DNA of 64,000 bases from Chlamydiales bacterium (GTDB taxonomy: Bacteria > Chlamydiota > Chlamydiia > Chlamydiales > JAAKFR01). A program made the position numbers and the translations under genes. Positions 25,989 through 35,384 of this stretch are shown here, piece by piece. The stretch's first letter is position 1, and the number at the start of each line of letters is the position of its first letter. The notes beneath the pieces are model-generated. The model was given only the letters and a program-made list of their open reading frames with translations, did no database searches and was not told the DNA's origin. The DNA lies in contig JACKPM010000005.1 in NCBI GenBank assembly GCA_024233495.1, forward strand, positions 40,101-104,100. The letters are read 5' to 3'.

Positions 25989-26948
25989 TTATTTGAGCGC
26001 TTCCTTCATTTTAGAAACGATTTCTTGCTCTGCGACTCTAAAAGCGCCAAGGATGCCGTTAACAAGAGCTTGCTGATTCGAGTGACCATGACACTTCACG
26101 ATAAGCCCATCCACTCCACAGAGCAGCGCCCCTGGGTGTTTCGCATAGTTGAAGTTGTTATAGAGATGTGAGGCGATTTCGTTGATGCTCACCTTGTCTG
26201 AGAATTTTTCATGCAGATAATGAAAGAGGAAGGAGGAGATCCCTTCACACGTCTTGAGGAAGACGTTACCGGTGAAGCCATCTGTGACAAGGACATCCAC
26301 TTTTCCATCAAACACTTCACGCCCTTCGACATTCCCTTTAAAGGCAGCACCAAATGTCTTTTGCATGAGCTGGTACGTCTCCTTCAGCTCCTTCGGTCCC
26401 TTTTGCTCTTCAGCTCCAACATTGAGCAGTCCCGTTGATGGATTTTTTATCCCGTGCATGATTGTGCGATAAGCAGCCCCCATGCGAGCAAAGTCGACGA
26501 TATGTTCGGGCTTTGGGGTAAGATTTGCCCCCACATCAAGTACCACCACATCTTTTTGTCCATTGGGCATGATCACCATGAGAGCGGGGCGAGAGACATT
26601 AGGTAGGCGCTTGAGACGGAAGAGGGCGGTTGCCATGAGCGCGCCCGTATTTCCTGTAGAAACAAAGCCGTCGAGCGCTTTCTCCTTTACATGGAGAATG
26701 CCCGACGCCATCGAAGAATTCTTTTTGTGTCGAAATGCGTGAAGTGGTGCCTCATCCATCCGCACCACTTGAGATGCAGCAATTTTTTCAATGACGGGAG
26801 GAACAGAAAGCGAAGAGAGGATCTCCTCTGTGCCATACACAACAAGGCGCTGGCCATCTGCAATCTGTGAGGAAACTTCTAGGACCGCTTCAAAGATCTC
26901 CTCTGGTGTGCGGTCGCTCCCCATGAGGTCGACCCCAATGCGCATCAC
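25989..26948 (-). CDS. plsX: Phosphate acyltransferase PlsX
   Basis: A 319-residue enzyme making acyl-phosphate from acyl-ACP for phospholipid synthesis. The N-terminal IGVDLMGSDRTPEEIF block is the family signature, a variant of the usual GGD. The glycine motif FVSTGNTGALMA and the VTDGFTGNVFLKT block are intact. The start overlaps the rpmF stop by four bases; the rpmF-plsX pair, preceded by a DUF177 gene, is a widely conserved operon and matches CT809-CT811. In this window the plant-type acyltransferase that could use its product is encoded nearby at 29.3 kb. Confidence 0.96.
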   Translation of the reverse strand: MMRIGVDLMGSDRTPEEIFEAVLEVSSQIADGQRLVVYGTEEILSSLSVPPVIEKIAASQVVRMDEAPLHAFRHKKNSSMASGILHVKEKALDGFVSTGNTGALMATALFRLKRLPNVSRPALMVIMPNGQKDVVVLDVGANLTPKPEHIVDFARMGAAYRTIMHGIKNPSTGLLNVGAEEQKGPKELKETYQLMQKTFGAAFKGNVEGREVFDGKVDVLVTDGFTGNVFLKTCEGISSFLFHYLHEKFSDKVSINEIASHLYNNFNYAKHPGALLCGVDGLIVKCHGHSNQQALVNGILGAFRVAEQEIVSKMKEALK

Positions 26949-27130
26949 TCAGTCTCAGCTTTTCTCAATACAGGGCGGTTGTTGTAGTGCCCACAGGCGG
27001 AACAAATAACGTGAGGAAGGCGGGGTGATCCGCAGTTCGTGCACGCAGCAACCGTCTTTGGCTTCTTTGCGTGGTGACTACGGCGCATCCGCTTCCGCTG
27101 ATTCGATGTGCGGTGACGTGGTACTGCCAT
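26945..27130 (-). CDS. rpmF: 50S ribosomal protein L32
   Basis: A 61-residue ribosomal protein beginning MAVPRHRTSNQRKRMRRSHH, the classical bL32 N-terminus. The zinc ribbon is complete: CTNCGSP and CSACGHY supply four cysteines, so this is the C+ form. It lies between the YceD-like gene and plsX with a four-base overlap with the latter. Confidence 0.97.
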   Translation of the reverse strand: MAVPRHRTSNQRKRMRRSHHAKKPKTVAACTNCGSPRLPHVICSACGHYNNRPVLRKAETE

Positions 27131-27131
27131 T

Positions 27132-27584
27132 TTACTCTTCTCCTAACGATTCAAAAGGGAAGCTCTCGCCCCCTTTGGCTAAATATTTTTCTACTCTTTC
27201 CCTATCGGGACACTTCCCCTTACACTCCGCTTTTGAAGGCAGTTCTAACAAGATTGCCTCACGGAGGATGGGGGCAAGATTATACACCCCAGACTTTACT
27301 TCGTCCACCTTTTCAGTGTGAGTGAAGTTAGGAAGCTCCAAAGAGACCTCAGTAAACTCATTGCAAATAGCACACGGAACTTTAGCCCGAGTGGTTACCT
27401 GCCCTATAATCACGAGAGAATCTCCAGAGACAAACGCCTCTCCTTCAAGATGAATGGGCGCCTCAAAGCGGAGCTCATCCTCCTCGATCTCCATGAATGT
27501 GGGAGCGTAAACTTCTTCAAGAACCTCAGGCTCGCCCTCTTTCAAACGTTCAACGAATATTTTAAAAGCATCATCCATGGACAT
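27132..27584 (-). CDS. YceD / DUF177 family protein
   Basis: A 150-residue acidic protein of the DUF177 family, almost always encoded just before rpmF and linked to 23S rRNA maturation or ribosome assembly in plants and bacteria. The CAICNEFTEVSLEL segment (family C-x2-C pattern) and the later CKGKCPDRERVEKYLAKGGESFPF segment support the call. It is the first gene of the DUF177-rpmF-plsX operon and ends one base before rpmF starts. Confidence 0.85.
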   Translation of the reverse strand: MSMDDAFKIFVERLKEGEPEVLEEVYAPTFMEIEEDELRFEAPIHLEGEAFVSGDSLVIIGQVTTRAKVPCAICNEFTEVSLELPNFTHTEKVDEVKSGVYNLAPILREAILLELPSKAECKGKCPDRERVEKYLAKGGESFPFESLGEE

Positions 27585-27749
27585 AGCAATTTAACTGAAA
27601 GTGGATTTTTTGACTAGTAAAGATCGAGAAATTCCCGTATGCTGCCGGCCAACATAAAAAAGATGGAATGGAACTTTGTTCGTTAACCCTAGAAAAACCA
27701 AGAAATTTTTGAAACCTCTCCATTTGGTTCTATTCCAGAAGGAATTCGA

Positions 27750-29294
27750 ATGGACAATGACATATTACTTAATGTTGAATCAAAAGAGATCCGCTATGCG
27801 CACCTGAAGAATGGACAACTTGTTGACCTTATCGTAGAGCGTAAAAAAGCGCGCCAGCTCACGGGAAATATCTACCGTGGCAAGGTGACCAATATTCTCC
27901 GCAATATTCAATCTGCCTTTATTGACATCAATGAAGGAGAGAATGGCTTCATCCACATGTCAGACATTCTCGAGAACACGAAGAAGTTCGAACAGCAGTT
28001 CGATATGGACTTTGATCTCGATTACGACATTCAGCAAGTCAACACGAAAAAGAAGAAGCAAGAGAAGATTGAGGATCTGCTTAAAACCGACCAACCTGTA
28101 CTTGTACAGGTTGTGAAAGAGCCGATTGGCTCTAAGGGTGCGCGCCTCACATCCAATGTTTCCATTGCCGGACGTTATCTCGTCTTATTACCCAACAGCC
28201 CGCACCGCGGTGTATCGCGAAAAATCGAAGACCGCGGGGCACGCGACCGTTTGAAAAAACTGATCCGCGCCTTTGAGATGCCGCAAGAGATGGGGCTGAT
28301 TTGTCGCACAGCAAGTGTCCACGCCACAACAGATATGCTCATTGATGAAGCCAATGAGCTTTTCGAGACGTGGAACTCGATCATGCAAAAATTTAACGAA
28401 ACATCGAAGCCATGCCTCTTGCTTGAAGAGTCTGATATCGTAAAAAAGGCAGTGATTACGTGCATTGATAAGAAGTACAGCCGCCTTCTTGTTGATGACT
28501 ACAGCACATATCAAAGGTGTAAGCGCATCTACAGAAAGTTTAGTGGCGAACATTTACTCCGCATTGAGTATTTCCGTGACAAGTCTCCTATGTTTGAGCG
28601 CTTCAATGTCGAGCGAGAGATTGAGAAGGCAACTCGCCTCAAAGTTTGGCTTCAAAGTGGAGGTTATCTCTTCTTTGACCGCACAGAGGCGATGTACACG
28701 ATCGATGTCAACTCAGGAAGGAGTAGCAACTCAGACCAAGATGTAGAAGATACTCTTTTGAAAATCAATCTCGAAGCTGCAGCTGAAATTGCTAGGCAGC
28801 TGCGCATCCGCAACATCGGTGGTTTGGTGATCGTCGACTTCATCGACATGCGCTACAGAAAAAACCAAAGAAAGGTGCTCGACAGACTCAAAGAGTGCAT
28901 GAAAGAGGATCCTGCTAAGGGTACTATCCTAAATATGAGCGAGTTTGGCATGGTCGAGATGACGCGGCAGCGAAGTCGAGAATCGCTTATGCAAACCATC
29001 TATACCGCTTGTCCTTACTGCTCTGGCTCTGGTTTGATTAAAACACACGAGAGCATCACGATTGAGATTGAACGCAGTTTAAAAAAAGTGACACGGCAGC
29101 TCGAACAATTTGGGCTACGCCTCACTGTCCACCCCTCTCTTTATGCCTATATGAGGGATGGAGGTGAATTCGAATATTTGGAGAAGATGGCAAAAGAGTT
29201 GAAGGCGCGGTTAGAGTTTGCTGAAGATGACACGCTTCACCTTAACGACTACAAGTTCTTCTCAACTGTTTCAAGACAACCTATTGAGATCTAA
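27750..29294 (+). CDS. rng: Ribonuclease G/E family endoribonuclease
   Basis: A 514-residue RNase of the E/G family that processes rRNA and decays mRNA. An N-terminal S1 RNA-binding domain (residues about 35-130, with GNIYRGKVTNILRNIQSAF) precedes the DNase I-like catalytic domain with YTIDVNSG and VIVDFIDM supplying metal-binding aspartates. The zinc-link cysteines are seen in CPYCSGSG. It lacks the long C-terminal degradosome arm of RNase E, so RNase G type fits. The ATG follows AGAAGGAAT. The acyltransferase gene begins at its stop codon (ATGA overlap pattern, one shared base), as CT808-CT807. Confidence 0.94.
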   Translation: MDNDILLNVESKEIRYAHLKNGQLVDLIVERKKARQLTGNIYRGKVTNILRNIQSAFIDINEGENGFIHMSDILENTKKFEQQFDMDFDLDYDIQQVNTKKKKQEKIEDLLKTDQPVLVQVVKEPIGSKGARLTSNVSIAGRYLVLLPNSPHRGVSRKIEDRGARDRLKKLIRAFEMPQEMGLICRTASVHATTDMLIDEANELFETWNSIMQKFNETSKPCLLLEESDIVKKAVITCIDKKYSRLLVDDYSTYQRCKRIYRKFSGEHLLRIEYFRDKSPMFERFNVEREIEKATRLKVWLQSGGYLFFDRTEAMYTIDVNSGRSSNSDQDVEDTLLKINLEAAAEIARQLRIRNIGGLVIVDFIDMRYRKNQRKVLDRLKECMKEDPAKGTILNMSEFGMVEMTRQRSRESLMQTIYTACPYCSGSGLIKTHESITIEIERSLKKVTRQLEQFGLRLTVHPSLYAYMRDGGEFEYLEKMAKELKARLEFAEDDTLHLNDYKFFSTVSRQPIEI

Positions 29295-30292
29295 TGATGT
29301 TATTTCCAGAAGTTTTGAAAAAAGAGCTAGACTCGGAGCAAATCCCCCAGCAAGTGCACGATCTTTTCTTGGAGATGTATTCCTCCTACAAAGAGTCGAT
29401 TGAAAATCATGGAATGAACGTGCGTGACCACCAAGGGGTTTTCCTACAATACCTCGGCTTCTTAAAAGATGAGTTGAGAAACCCCTATACGTTTGAGCCC
29501 TACCACAAAAAGATCACAGCGCCAATCAACTATTTTCAGTTCAGCATCGATCTTTTCTACCACTTAGTGAATCGTGGAGAATCTAAGATCTTCCACAAAG
29601 AGAGTCTAGCGAAAATGCGCAATCAGCTGAGGAAGGGAGAAAATGTGATCTTTCTTGCCAACCACCAAACTGAGGTGGATCCACAGATGCTCTACCTTAT
29701 GCTAGAAAATAGCTATCCAGACATAGGGGGTGAGACAATTTTCATTGCAGGAGACCGTGTTGTAAGTGATCCTGCGGCCATCCCCCTCAGTCGTGGCACA
29801 AATTTGCTTTGCATTTACTCCAAGCGGCATATCAATAATCCACCCGAAAGAAAAGAAGAGAAGCTTAAGCACAATCAACGCACGATGAAGCTAATGCGCG
29901 AACTTTTAGCTGAAGGCGGGAAGTGTATTTATATGGCGCCAAGTGGTGGCCGGGACCGGAAAAATGAGAAGGGAGAGATTGAGGTTGCTCCCTTCGATCC
30001 GCAGAGCATTGAGATGTTCCGCCTTCAGGCAAAACAGGCAAAAACCCCCACTCACTTCTACCCCCTTGCGATGCATACCTATGACATTTTACCTCCTCCT
30101 GAGAAGGTAAAAAGTGAGCTTGGCGAAGCGCGTCGCCCAGCCTATGCGACGATTCATCTTGCATTTGGAGATGAGATAGATATGGACAACTTCCCCGGCT
30201 GTGAGGTACAAGATCGTCATGCAAAGCGAGAGGCTCGAGCGCACTACATCTGGAGTCTTGTGAAACATTACTACAGTGAGTTTCCTTCATGA
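29294..30292 (+). CDS. Glycerol-3-phosphate acyltransferase, plastid (ATS1) type
   Basis: A 332-residue soluble acyltransferase putting the first acyl chain on glycerol-3-phosphate. The catalytic block is NHQTEVDPQMLYLML, the form found in plant chloroplast GPAT and in Chlamydia CT807, rather than the membrane PlsB or PlsY types. Substrate-binding blocks GDRVVSDPAAIPLSRGTNLL and APSGGRDRK are also family-like. It starts at the stop codon of rng and overlaps the insulinase gene by four bases. Together with plsX it supplies lysophosphatidic acid. Confidence 0.92.
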   Translation: MMLFPEVLKKELDSEQIPQQVHDLFLEMYSSYKESIENHGMNVRDHQGVFLQYLGFLKDELRNPYTFEPYHKKITAPINYFQFSIDLFYHLVNRGESKIFHKESLAKMRNQLRKGENVIFLANHQTEVDPQMLYLMLENSYPDIGGETIFIAGDRVVSDPAAIPLSRGTNLLCIYSKRHINNPPERKEEKLKHNQRTMKLMRELLAEGGKCIYMAPSGGRDRKNEKGEIEVAPFDPQSIEMFRLQAKQAKTPTHFYPLAMHTYDILPPPEKVKSELGEARRPAYATIHLAFGDEIDMDNFPGCEVQDRHAKREARAHYIWSLVKHYYSEFPS

Positions 30293-33159
30293 AGAGAGCG
30301 ATCTTTTGCCTAATCACATCGACCCTCTTTGGGGCTGTTGTAGAGGATCAATCCAACTTAAAGATTCAAACACCCTCCTTGCAAGAGCGACAGATGCGCA
30401 AGCTCCGTTTAGACAACGGGCTGGAGGCTGTGTTGATCTCAGACCCACACACACCCTCTTCGGGCGCAGCGCTCGCAGTTGGTGTAGGGAGCTGGCAAGA
30501 TCCAAAAGAGCGCGCTGGAATGGCGCACTTTGTGGAACACCTCCTCTTCCTTGGCACAGAGAAGTATCCAGACGAAAAGGCGTATACCCGTTATCTTGAT
30601 GAGCATGGAGGATCACGCAACGCCTTCACAATGTCTGACCGCACCTGCTACATGTTCTCGGTCAACAACGAAGGCTTTTCAGGCGCACTCGACCGTTTTG
30701 CACAATTTTTCATTGCCCCCCTCTTCTCCCCTTCAGGTGTTGAGCGAGAGTGTAAGGCGATTCATCAAGAGTACTGCAAAGATATCCCACTTGATGCGTG
30801 GCGCGCTCTTTATGTGAAAAAGGAGCTCGCGAATGAAGCGCATCCTTTCCACGACTTTTGCATTGGCAACCTGACAACTCTTGCAAAGATTGAGCAAGAT
30901 GAGCTCAAAGAGTGGTACAAGGAGCACTATAGTGCCCACCGCATGCACCTTGTGGTCTATTCAGCGCAATCGCTAGACTCTTTAGAAGAAGAGGTTACCA
31001 CGCTCTTTTCCTCTGTAAAAAATAATGCTAACACTTTGGAGAGATGCGAAGTGCCGCTATTTGCGCACAACCAAACTGCGCTCGCAGCGATCTACCCCGT
31101 ACAGGCAATCCAACAACTCGAAATGGCATGGGAAATCCCACGCCACTTTGGAGAAGATCAAAAGCGGCACGTCGGCAAACTTGTGAGCCATGTTTTGGGA
31201 CATGAAGGAGACTCCTCTCTTTTATCTCAACTTAAAAAAGAACAGCTCGCTGAGGGTGTGGGCGCCGGCTTTCATCGCGCTGGTGAGGGGCAAGGCTTTT
31301 TAACCCTCTCTGTGGGCCTCACAGCGCAAGGCGTTGCGCAGTATGAAAAGGTGATCGAGCGGTGCTGTCAGGCGATTGCTTCGCTGCGCGGCAGCGGTAT
31401 TCCTCGCTACATCTTTGATGAAGTGGTACAAATAGAGGAACTCCATTACACATTCCAGTCACGAGAAGATGTATTCGACTTTGTCGCTGACTACGCTGTT
31501 GGCATGGTGGATGAACCACTTGAGACCTTCCCCCGCCAAACGCTTATTCCTTCCGTGTATGACGAAAATCAGATCACAGCCTTTTTGCAAGAGCTGAAGC
31601 CTGAAAAAGCTCTCTACACATTGATTGCCCCAGAAAAGATCAACCCATTCAAAGCGGATCGGAACGAGACGTGGTTGGGCGCCGCCTACCGGTTGGTTGC
31701 TGTACCCAAGCAACGCCTCGAAAAATGGAGAAATGTGGAGCCCCATCCTTGCATTTCAATACCTGCCCCCAACAAATTTTTGCCTGAAAATTTAAGCGTG
31801 CATGGAGAGCCCTCGGGAAAGAAGGGGCTTCCAGCTCCCACTCTTCTGGCTGACACATTGACAGCCAAAGTGTACAGCTGCACCGATGACCGCTTTTTTG
31901 TTCCTCAAGTTGCGTGGCGTTTCAACTTTTCCACTCCAGAGGTGAAGGAGAGCGCGCCAAAGAGTCAAGTGCTTGCCGACCTATATTGTCATGCAGTGAG
32001 TGAGAAGCTCAACACTCTCGCCTACAACGCAGCGATGGCAGGGCTCAACTTCTCTCTCTCTCCAGCCAGGAACGGCGTTGTACTCTCAATTGAGGGATAC
32101 AGCGATAAAGCTGCTACACTTCTTGTCTCTGTTCTCGAGTACATGCAAAAAGGCACTCCTACAAAAGAGGAGTTTGAGCTCTACAAAAACCTTGCCAAGC
32201 GCGACTACATGAACCGCGCGAATGCGAGTGCTTTGAAGCAGGGTGGAGAAATTTTGTGGAACGTGCTCTATGCTGAACACTGCGGCATGAAAGCAAAGTG
32301 TGCCGTGCTCGATACCATTCGCTATAGTGACCTCGTGCGCTTCTGTGACAGAGTATGGAACCGCTCGTATTGCGAAGCGATGCTCTACGGCAACCACCAA
32401 GAAGAGGCAGGACACAACGTTGTGACGCTGCTTAACAAACACTTTTCAAAAGAGGCCTATCCTCCACACCTCCACCCAAAAGTAGAGACTGCAGCAATCC
32501 CAAGCACCTCCTACTTCGTGGAGCAAAGCAAGCTCCCCTCAAATGCGCTCATCCTCACAATGGATTTGGGAGACTTCACCTTTGAGAAAAGAGCTGCACA
32601 AGAGATCTTGTCAAAAGGATTAGAAGAGCCTTTTTTCAGTGAGCTACGCACACGGCAGCAAACCGCCTACTTAGTTACTAACTGGGCGCAAGAGATTGAG
32701 CGCCATCTCTATACTTTCTTCGCGATTCAGTCGAGCACACACGAGACGCGCGACCTCCTCGCTCGCTTTGAGCTTTTCTTGGAAAATAGCTTACAACACT
32801 TGAAGCGAGAGATCATTCCCCAAGAACGCTTCGAAGCTATTCGCACTGCGCTCATTGAAAAGCTGGAAAAACCCGCTGAAAACTTAGTAAAGATGGGCGC
32901 TGTTTTGCATACACTAGCTTTCGACTACGAAAGCGACTTCAAATGGCTAGAGAAGCGAAAAGAGGCGTTAGAGGAGCTCTCATATGACAAGTTTGTCGCT
33001 TATGCTGAAGAGTTTTTAGGGAAAGAGAACAAGCGCCGCTTGGCAATCTGCATCGATGGCGATCTTCCCGAAAATCAACGTTTCCGCTATAGTCTGATCC
33101 AAACTTTTGAAAAATTTAAGAATAGAATCGAGTACAAGGGTCGCAACTGTGACTTCTAA
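30289..33159 (+). CDS. Insulinase/pitrilysin-type M16 zinc protease (CT806-like)
   Basis: A 956-residue M16A peptidase. The inverted zinc motif HFVEH (His80, Glu83, His84) with the following GTEKYPDEKAY is typical of pitrilysin and insulin-degrading enzyme, and a third ligand Glu follows about 75 residues later in the GVERECKAIHQEY block. Two halves of about 450 residues are visible, the C-terminal half lacking the motif as expected. The N-terminus (MKRAIFCLITSTLFGAVV) looks like a signal peptide, so it probably acts on peptides in the periplasm. It overlaps the acyltransferase gene by four bases. Distinct from the PreP-type M16 protein at the left edge. Confidence 0.93.
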   Translation: MKRAIFCLITSTLFGAVVEDQSNLKIQTPSLQERQMRKLRLDNGLEAVLISDPHTPSSGAALAVGVGSWQDPKERAGMAHFVEHLLFLGTEKYPDEKAYTRYLDEHGGSRNAFTMSDRTCYMFSVNNEGFSGALDRFAQFFIAPLFSPSGVERECKAIHQEYCKDIPLDAWRALYVKKELANEAHPFHDFCIGNLTTLAKIEQDELKEWYKEHYSAHRMHLVVYSAQSLDSLEEEVTTLFSSVKNNANTLERCEVPLFAHNQTALAAIYPVQAIQQLEMAWEIPRHFGEDQKRHVGKLVSHVLGHEGDSSLLSQLKKEQLAEGVGAGFHRAGEGQGFLTLSVGLTAQGVAQYEKVIERCCQAIASLRGSGIPRYIFDEVVQIEELHYTFQSREDVFDFVADYAVGMVDEPLETFPRQTLIPSVYDENQITAFLQELKPEKALYTLIAPEKINPFKADRNETWLGAAYRLVAVPKQRLEKWRNVEPHPCISIPAPNKFLPENLSVHGEPSGKKGLPAPTLLADTLTAKVYSCTDDRFFVPQVAWRFNFSTPEVKESAPKSQVLADLYCHAVSEKLNTLAYNAAMAGLNFSLSPARNGVVLSIEGYSDKAATLLVSVLEYMQKGTPTKEEFELYKNLAKRDYMNRANASALKQGGEILWNVLYAEHCGMKAKCAVLDTIRYSDLVRFCDRVWNRSYCEAMLYGNHQEEAGHNVVTLLNKHFSKEAYPPHLHPKVETAAIPSTSYFVEQSKLPSNALILTMDLGDFTFEKRAAQEILSKGLEEPFFSELRTRQQTAYLVTNWAQEIERHLYTFFAIQSSTHETRDLLARFELFLENSLQHLKREIIPQERFEAIRTALIEKLEKPAENLVKMGAVLHTLAFDYESDFKWLEKRKEALEELSYDKFVAYAEEFLGKENKRRLAICIDGDLPENQRFRYSLIQTFEKFKNRIEYKGRNCDF

Positions 33160-33291
33160 GTTGGATAACAACGACTTTTGGGCATTTTGTTTAAAGTTGA
33201 AGGATCTCGAGCGCAGACAGTGCAAGTCGGTACCGCAAGCGGCGGCTTCTGAGGAGATCCGCAATCTGCATCAAACTTTGCCGCTACTATT

Positions 33292-33375
33292 TATGTATCG
33301 ACAAAGTTGCCGAATCCTCCAAAAAATTCGAGGCAAAATCAGCCAAAAAACTCTCAAAGCTCGATTTATTTAACA
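33292..33375. repeat. Diverged repeat family C fragment
   Basis: About 84 bases with the same order of blocks as family C (GTTGCCGAATCCTCC, GGCAAAATCAGCCAAAAAAC, CTCAAAGCTCGATTTATT) but many differences. It lies just before proS, whose ATG is 14 bases further on, and may contribute to its leader. The frame of 88 codons running through it is not considered a gene. Confidence 0.5.
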
Positions 33376-33388
33376 CAACCAAGGCACC

Positions 33389-35080
33389 ATGAGACTCTCA
33401 CACTTTTTTTCTAAGACTTTTAAAGAGGCGCCTGCCGAGGCCGATATTCCCTCTCACAAACTGCTCGAACAAGCGGGCTATATCTTCCGCATAGGGCGAG
33501 GCCTTTACGCCTATTCGCCCATGATGAAGCGCGTCATTGAGAAGTTGTGTTGTGTGATACGCGAAGAGATGGAAAATGCAGGGGCGCAAGAGCTCTCTCT
33601 TCCCAACCTCCACCCAGCCGACATCTGGCATGAAACCGGAAGGTGGGAGGATTATACAGCGGAGAATCTCCTCTATGCATTGAAAGACCGAGAGGGGCAC
33701 GACTACTGCGTCGCCCCAACGTGTGAAGAGGCGATCGTCGCTCTTGTGCGCAGTTGGGTTAAGAGCTACAAAGAACTTCCCCTCAACCTCTACCAAATTG
33801 GAAACAAATTTCGCGATGAGATTCGCCCCCGCTTTGGCTTGATTCGAGCAAAAGAGTTTTTGATGAAAGATGGCTATAGCTTTGCTACGACTCCATCTGG
33901 AATGGAAGAGCAGTATGAAAAGATGCGCACAGCCTATTCCAAGATACTCGATCGCCTAGGACTTGACTATGTACTTGTGCAGGCGCATAGCGGCAAGATC
34001 GGCGGTGGCGGGAAGTCACAAGAGTTTCAAGTAAAGACTGAGATTGGAGAAGATGTGGTGATGCTGTGTGGGGATTATGCAGCCAATGTGGAAGCAACTC
34101 TCTCCATCCCCCCCTCTTTCCCATTTGAAAAGGCGCAAGGGAAGAAGGAGCGAGTAGAGACTCCGGGCATCACTAACATTGAAGACTTGGCACACTTCCT
34201 CAAAATTCAGCCTGCTCAAATTGTGAAAACGCTTGTCATCAAACTCATCTTCCAGGACAAGAAAGAATTCGTATCAATCGGCATCCGTGGCGACCGAGAG
34301 GTGAATCTCCTTAAAGTGCAAGACCACTTTGGGGCGATTGAGATTGAAATGGCGAGCGACACTGAGATTGAGAAGCTGGGCTCTTGTGTTGGCTTCATTG
34401 GCCCTCTCAACTCAAAACTCCCCTTCTATGCAGACCAGACGTGCAAAGAGATGACCAACTTTTGCTGCGCATCAAACGAGAAGGATATCCATTACATCCA
34501 GGTGAACTGGGAAAAACCTCCTGAGTGCTTCGACTTTTTGCTAGCGAAAGAGGGAGATAGATGCCCCCACATAGAGGGGGGTACTTACACCATTCAGCGT
34601 GGCACAGAGGTGGCGCACATCTTCAATCTTGGCACAAAGTATAGTGAGAAGATGAAGGCGCATTATCAAGATGAAAACGGGGAGCTAAAGCCATTTTGGA
34701 TGGGCACCTATGGCATTGGAGTTGGACGCACAGCGCAGGCATGTGTGGAGCAAATGCACGATGAACGTGGCATTGTATGGCCAAAAGAGATCGCCCCCTT
34801 CAAGATTTTGATCACTGCTGCTGTGACAAAAAAAGAGGAGCTAGTCCAAGCTGCTGAAGAGATTTATTCTGAGCTCTGCTCTTTCGAACCTCTCTATGAC
34901 GACCGTGATGAACGACTTGGCTTCAAGCTGAAAGACAGCGACCTTATCGGCATCCCCTACAAGCTCATTGTTGGCAAGACATTACAAGAAAACAACGAGC
35001 TGGAAATTGAGTCGCGCTCGGGAGAGAAGGTGCTGGTGAAGCGTGATCAACTCCTTCAGTGGGCGCAAGAGCATCTATGA
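33389..35080 (+). CDS. proS: Prolyl-tRNA synthetase
   Basis: A 563-residue class II aminoacyl-tRNA synthetase charging tRNA-Pro. Motif 1 to 3 regions are visible (residues about 60-170, with CEEAIVALVRSW and GNKFRDEIRPRFGLIRAKEF; and GTYGIGVGRTAQA near residue 450). The middle section (about residues 225-390) is the bacterial-type editing (INS) domain that clears Ala-tRNA-Pro, followed by the C-terminal anticodon-binding domain. The length is normal. In Chlamydia proS directly precedes hrcA; here a 5-kb insert separates them. A diverged family C repeat lies just upstream. Confidence 0.96.
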   Translation: MRLSHFFSKTFKEAPAEADIPSHKLLEQAGYIFRIGRGLYAYSPMMKRVIEKLCCVIREEMENAGAQELSLPNLHPADIWHETGRWEDYTAENLLYALKDREGHDYCVAPTCEEAIVALVRSWVKSYKELPLNLYQIGNKFRDEIRPRFGLIRAKEFLMKDGYSFATTPSGMEEQYEKMRTAYSKILDRLGLDYVLVQAHSGKIGGGGKSQEFQVKTEIGEDVVMLCGDYAANVEATLSIPPSFPFEKAQGKKERVETPGITNIEDLAHFLKIQPAQIVKTLVIKLIFQDKKEFVSIGIRGDREVNLLKVQDHFGAIEIEMASDTEIEKLGSCVGFIGPLNSKLPFYADQTCKEMTNFCCASNEKDIHYIQVNWEKPPECFDFLLAKEGDRCPHIEGGTYTIQRGTEVAHIFNLGTKYSEKMKAHYQDENGELKPFWMGTYGIGVGRTAQACVEQMHDERGIVWPKEIAPFKILITAAVTKKEELVQAAEEIYSELCSFEPLYDDRDERLGFKLKDSDLIGIPYKLIVGKTLQENNELEIESRSGEKVLVKRDQLLQWAQEHL

Positions 35081-35217
35081 AGCTCGAAGTGATTGGAAGA
35101 GCGCTTCCTATCGCGAAGCCTCAACCCTTTGCATGCACGTTTTATTGAAGACAGGATCCAAATTCTCAGCGCCACCTCACGCATGGGCATACAATGGTGC
35201 ACTTTCGAGTATGAGTA

Positions 35218-35384
35218 TAGATGGTGTCGTCAAATTTTCTCCTTTGTGAGGCGAGAGATTTTCTAGGCAAAATGCGCAATCGAAAGCGAAGGGAGGAGCC
35301 AAAGCGCTACTTCCGAGGTTGCGAGGGCGCATTTTGGCAGAAAAGATCCGGCTGACAAAGGAGAAAATTTGACGACACCATCTA
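35218..35384. repeat. MITE-like palindromic element, family B copy 4, supplying a kinase stop codon
   Basis: A 167-bp full copy flanked by TA on both sides. Its last bases (CCATCTA) read on the minus strand provide TAG, the stop codon of the hybrid kinase gene. With the element and one TA removed, the kinase frame would continue for about 50 codons into the end of proS. Confidence 0.88.

Noticed and set aside
33107..33373. 88-codon frame after the insulinase gene
   Set aside because: Overlaps the end of the protease gene and runs into a diverged repeat C; no start signal.
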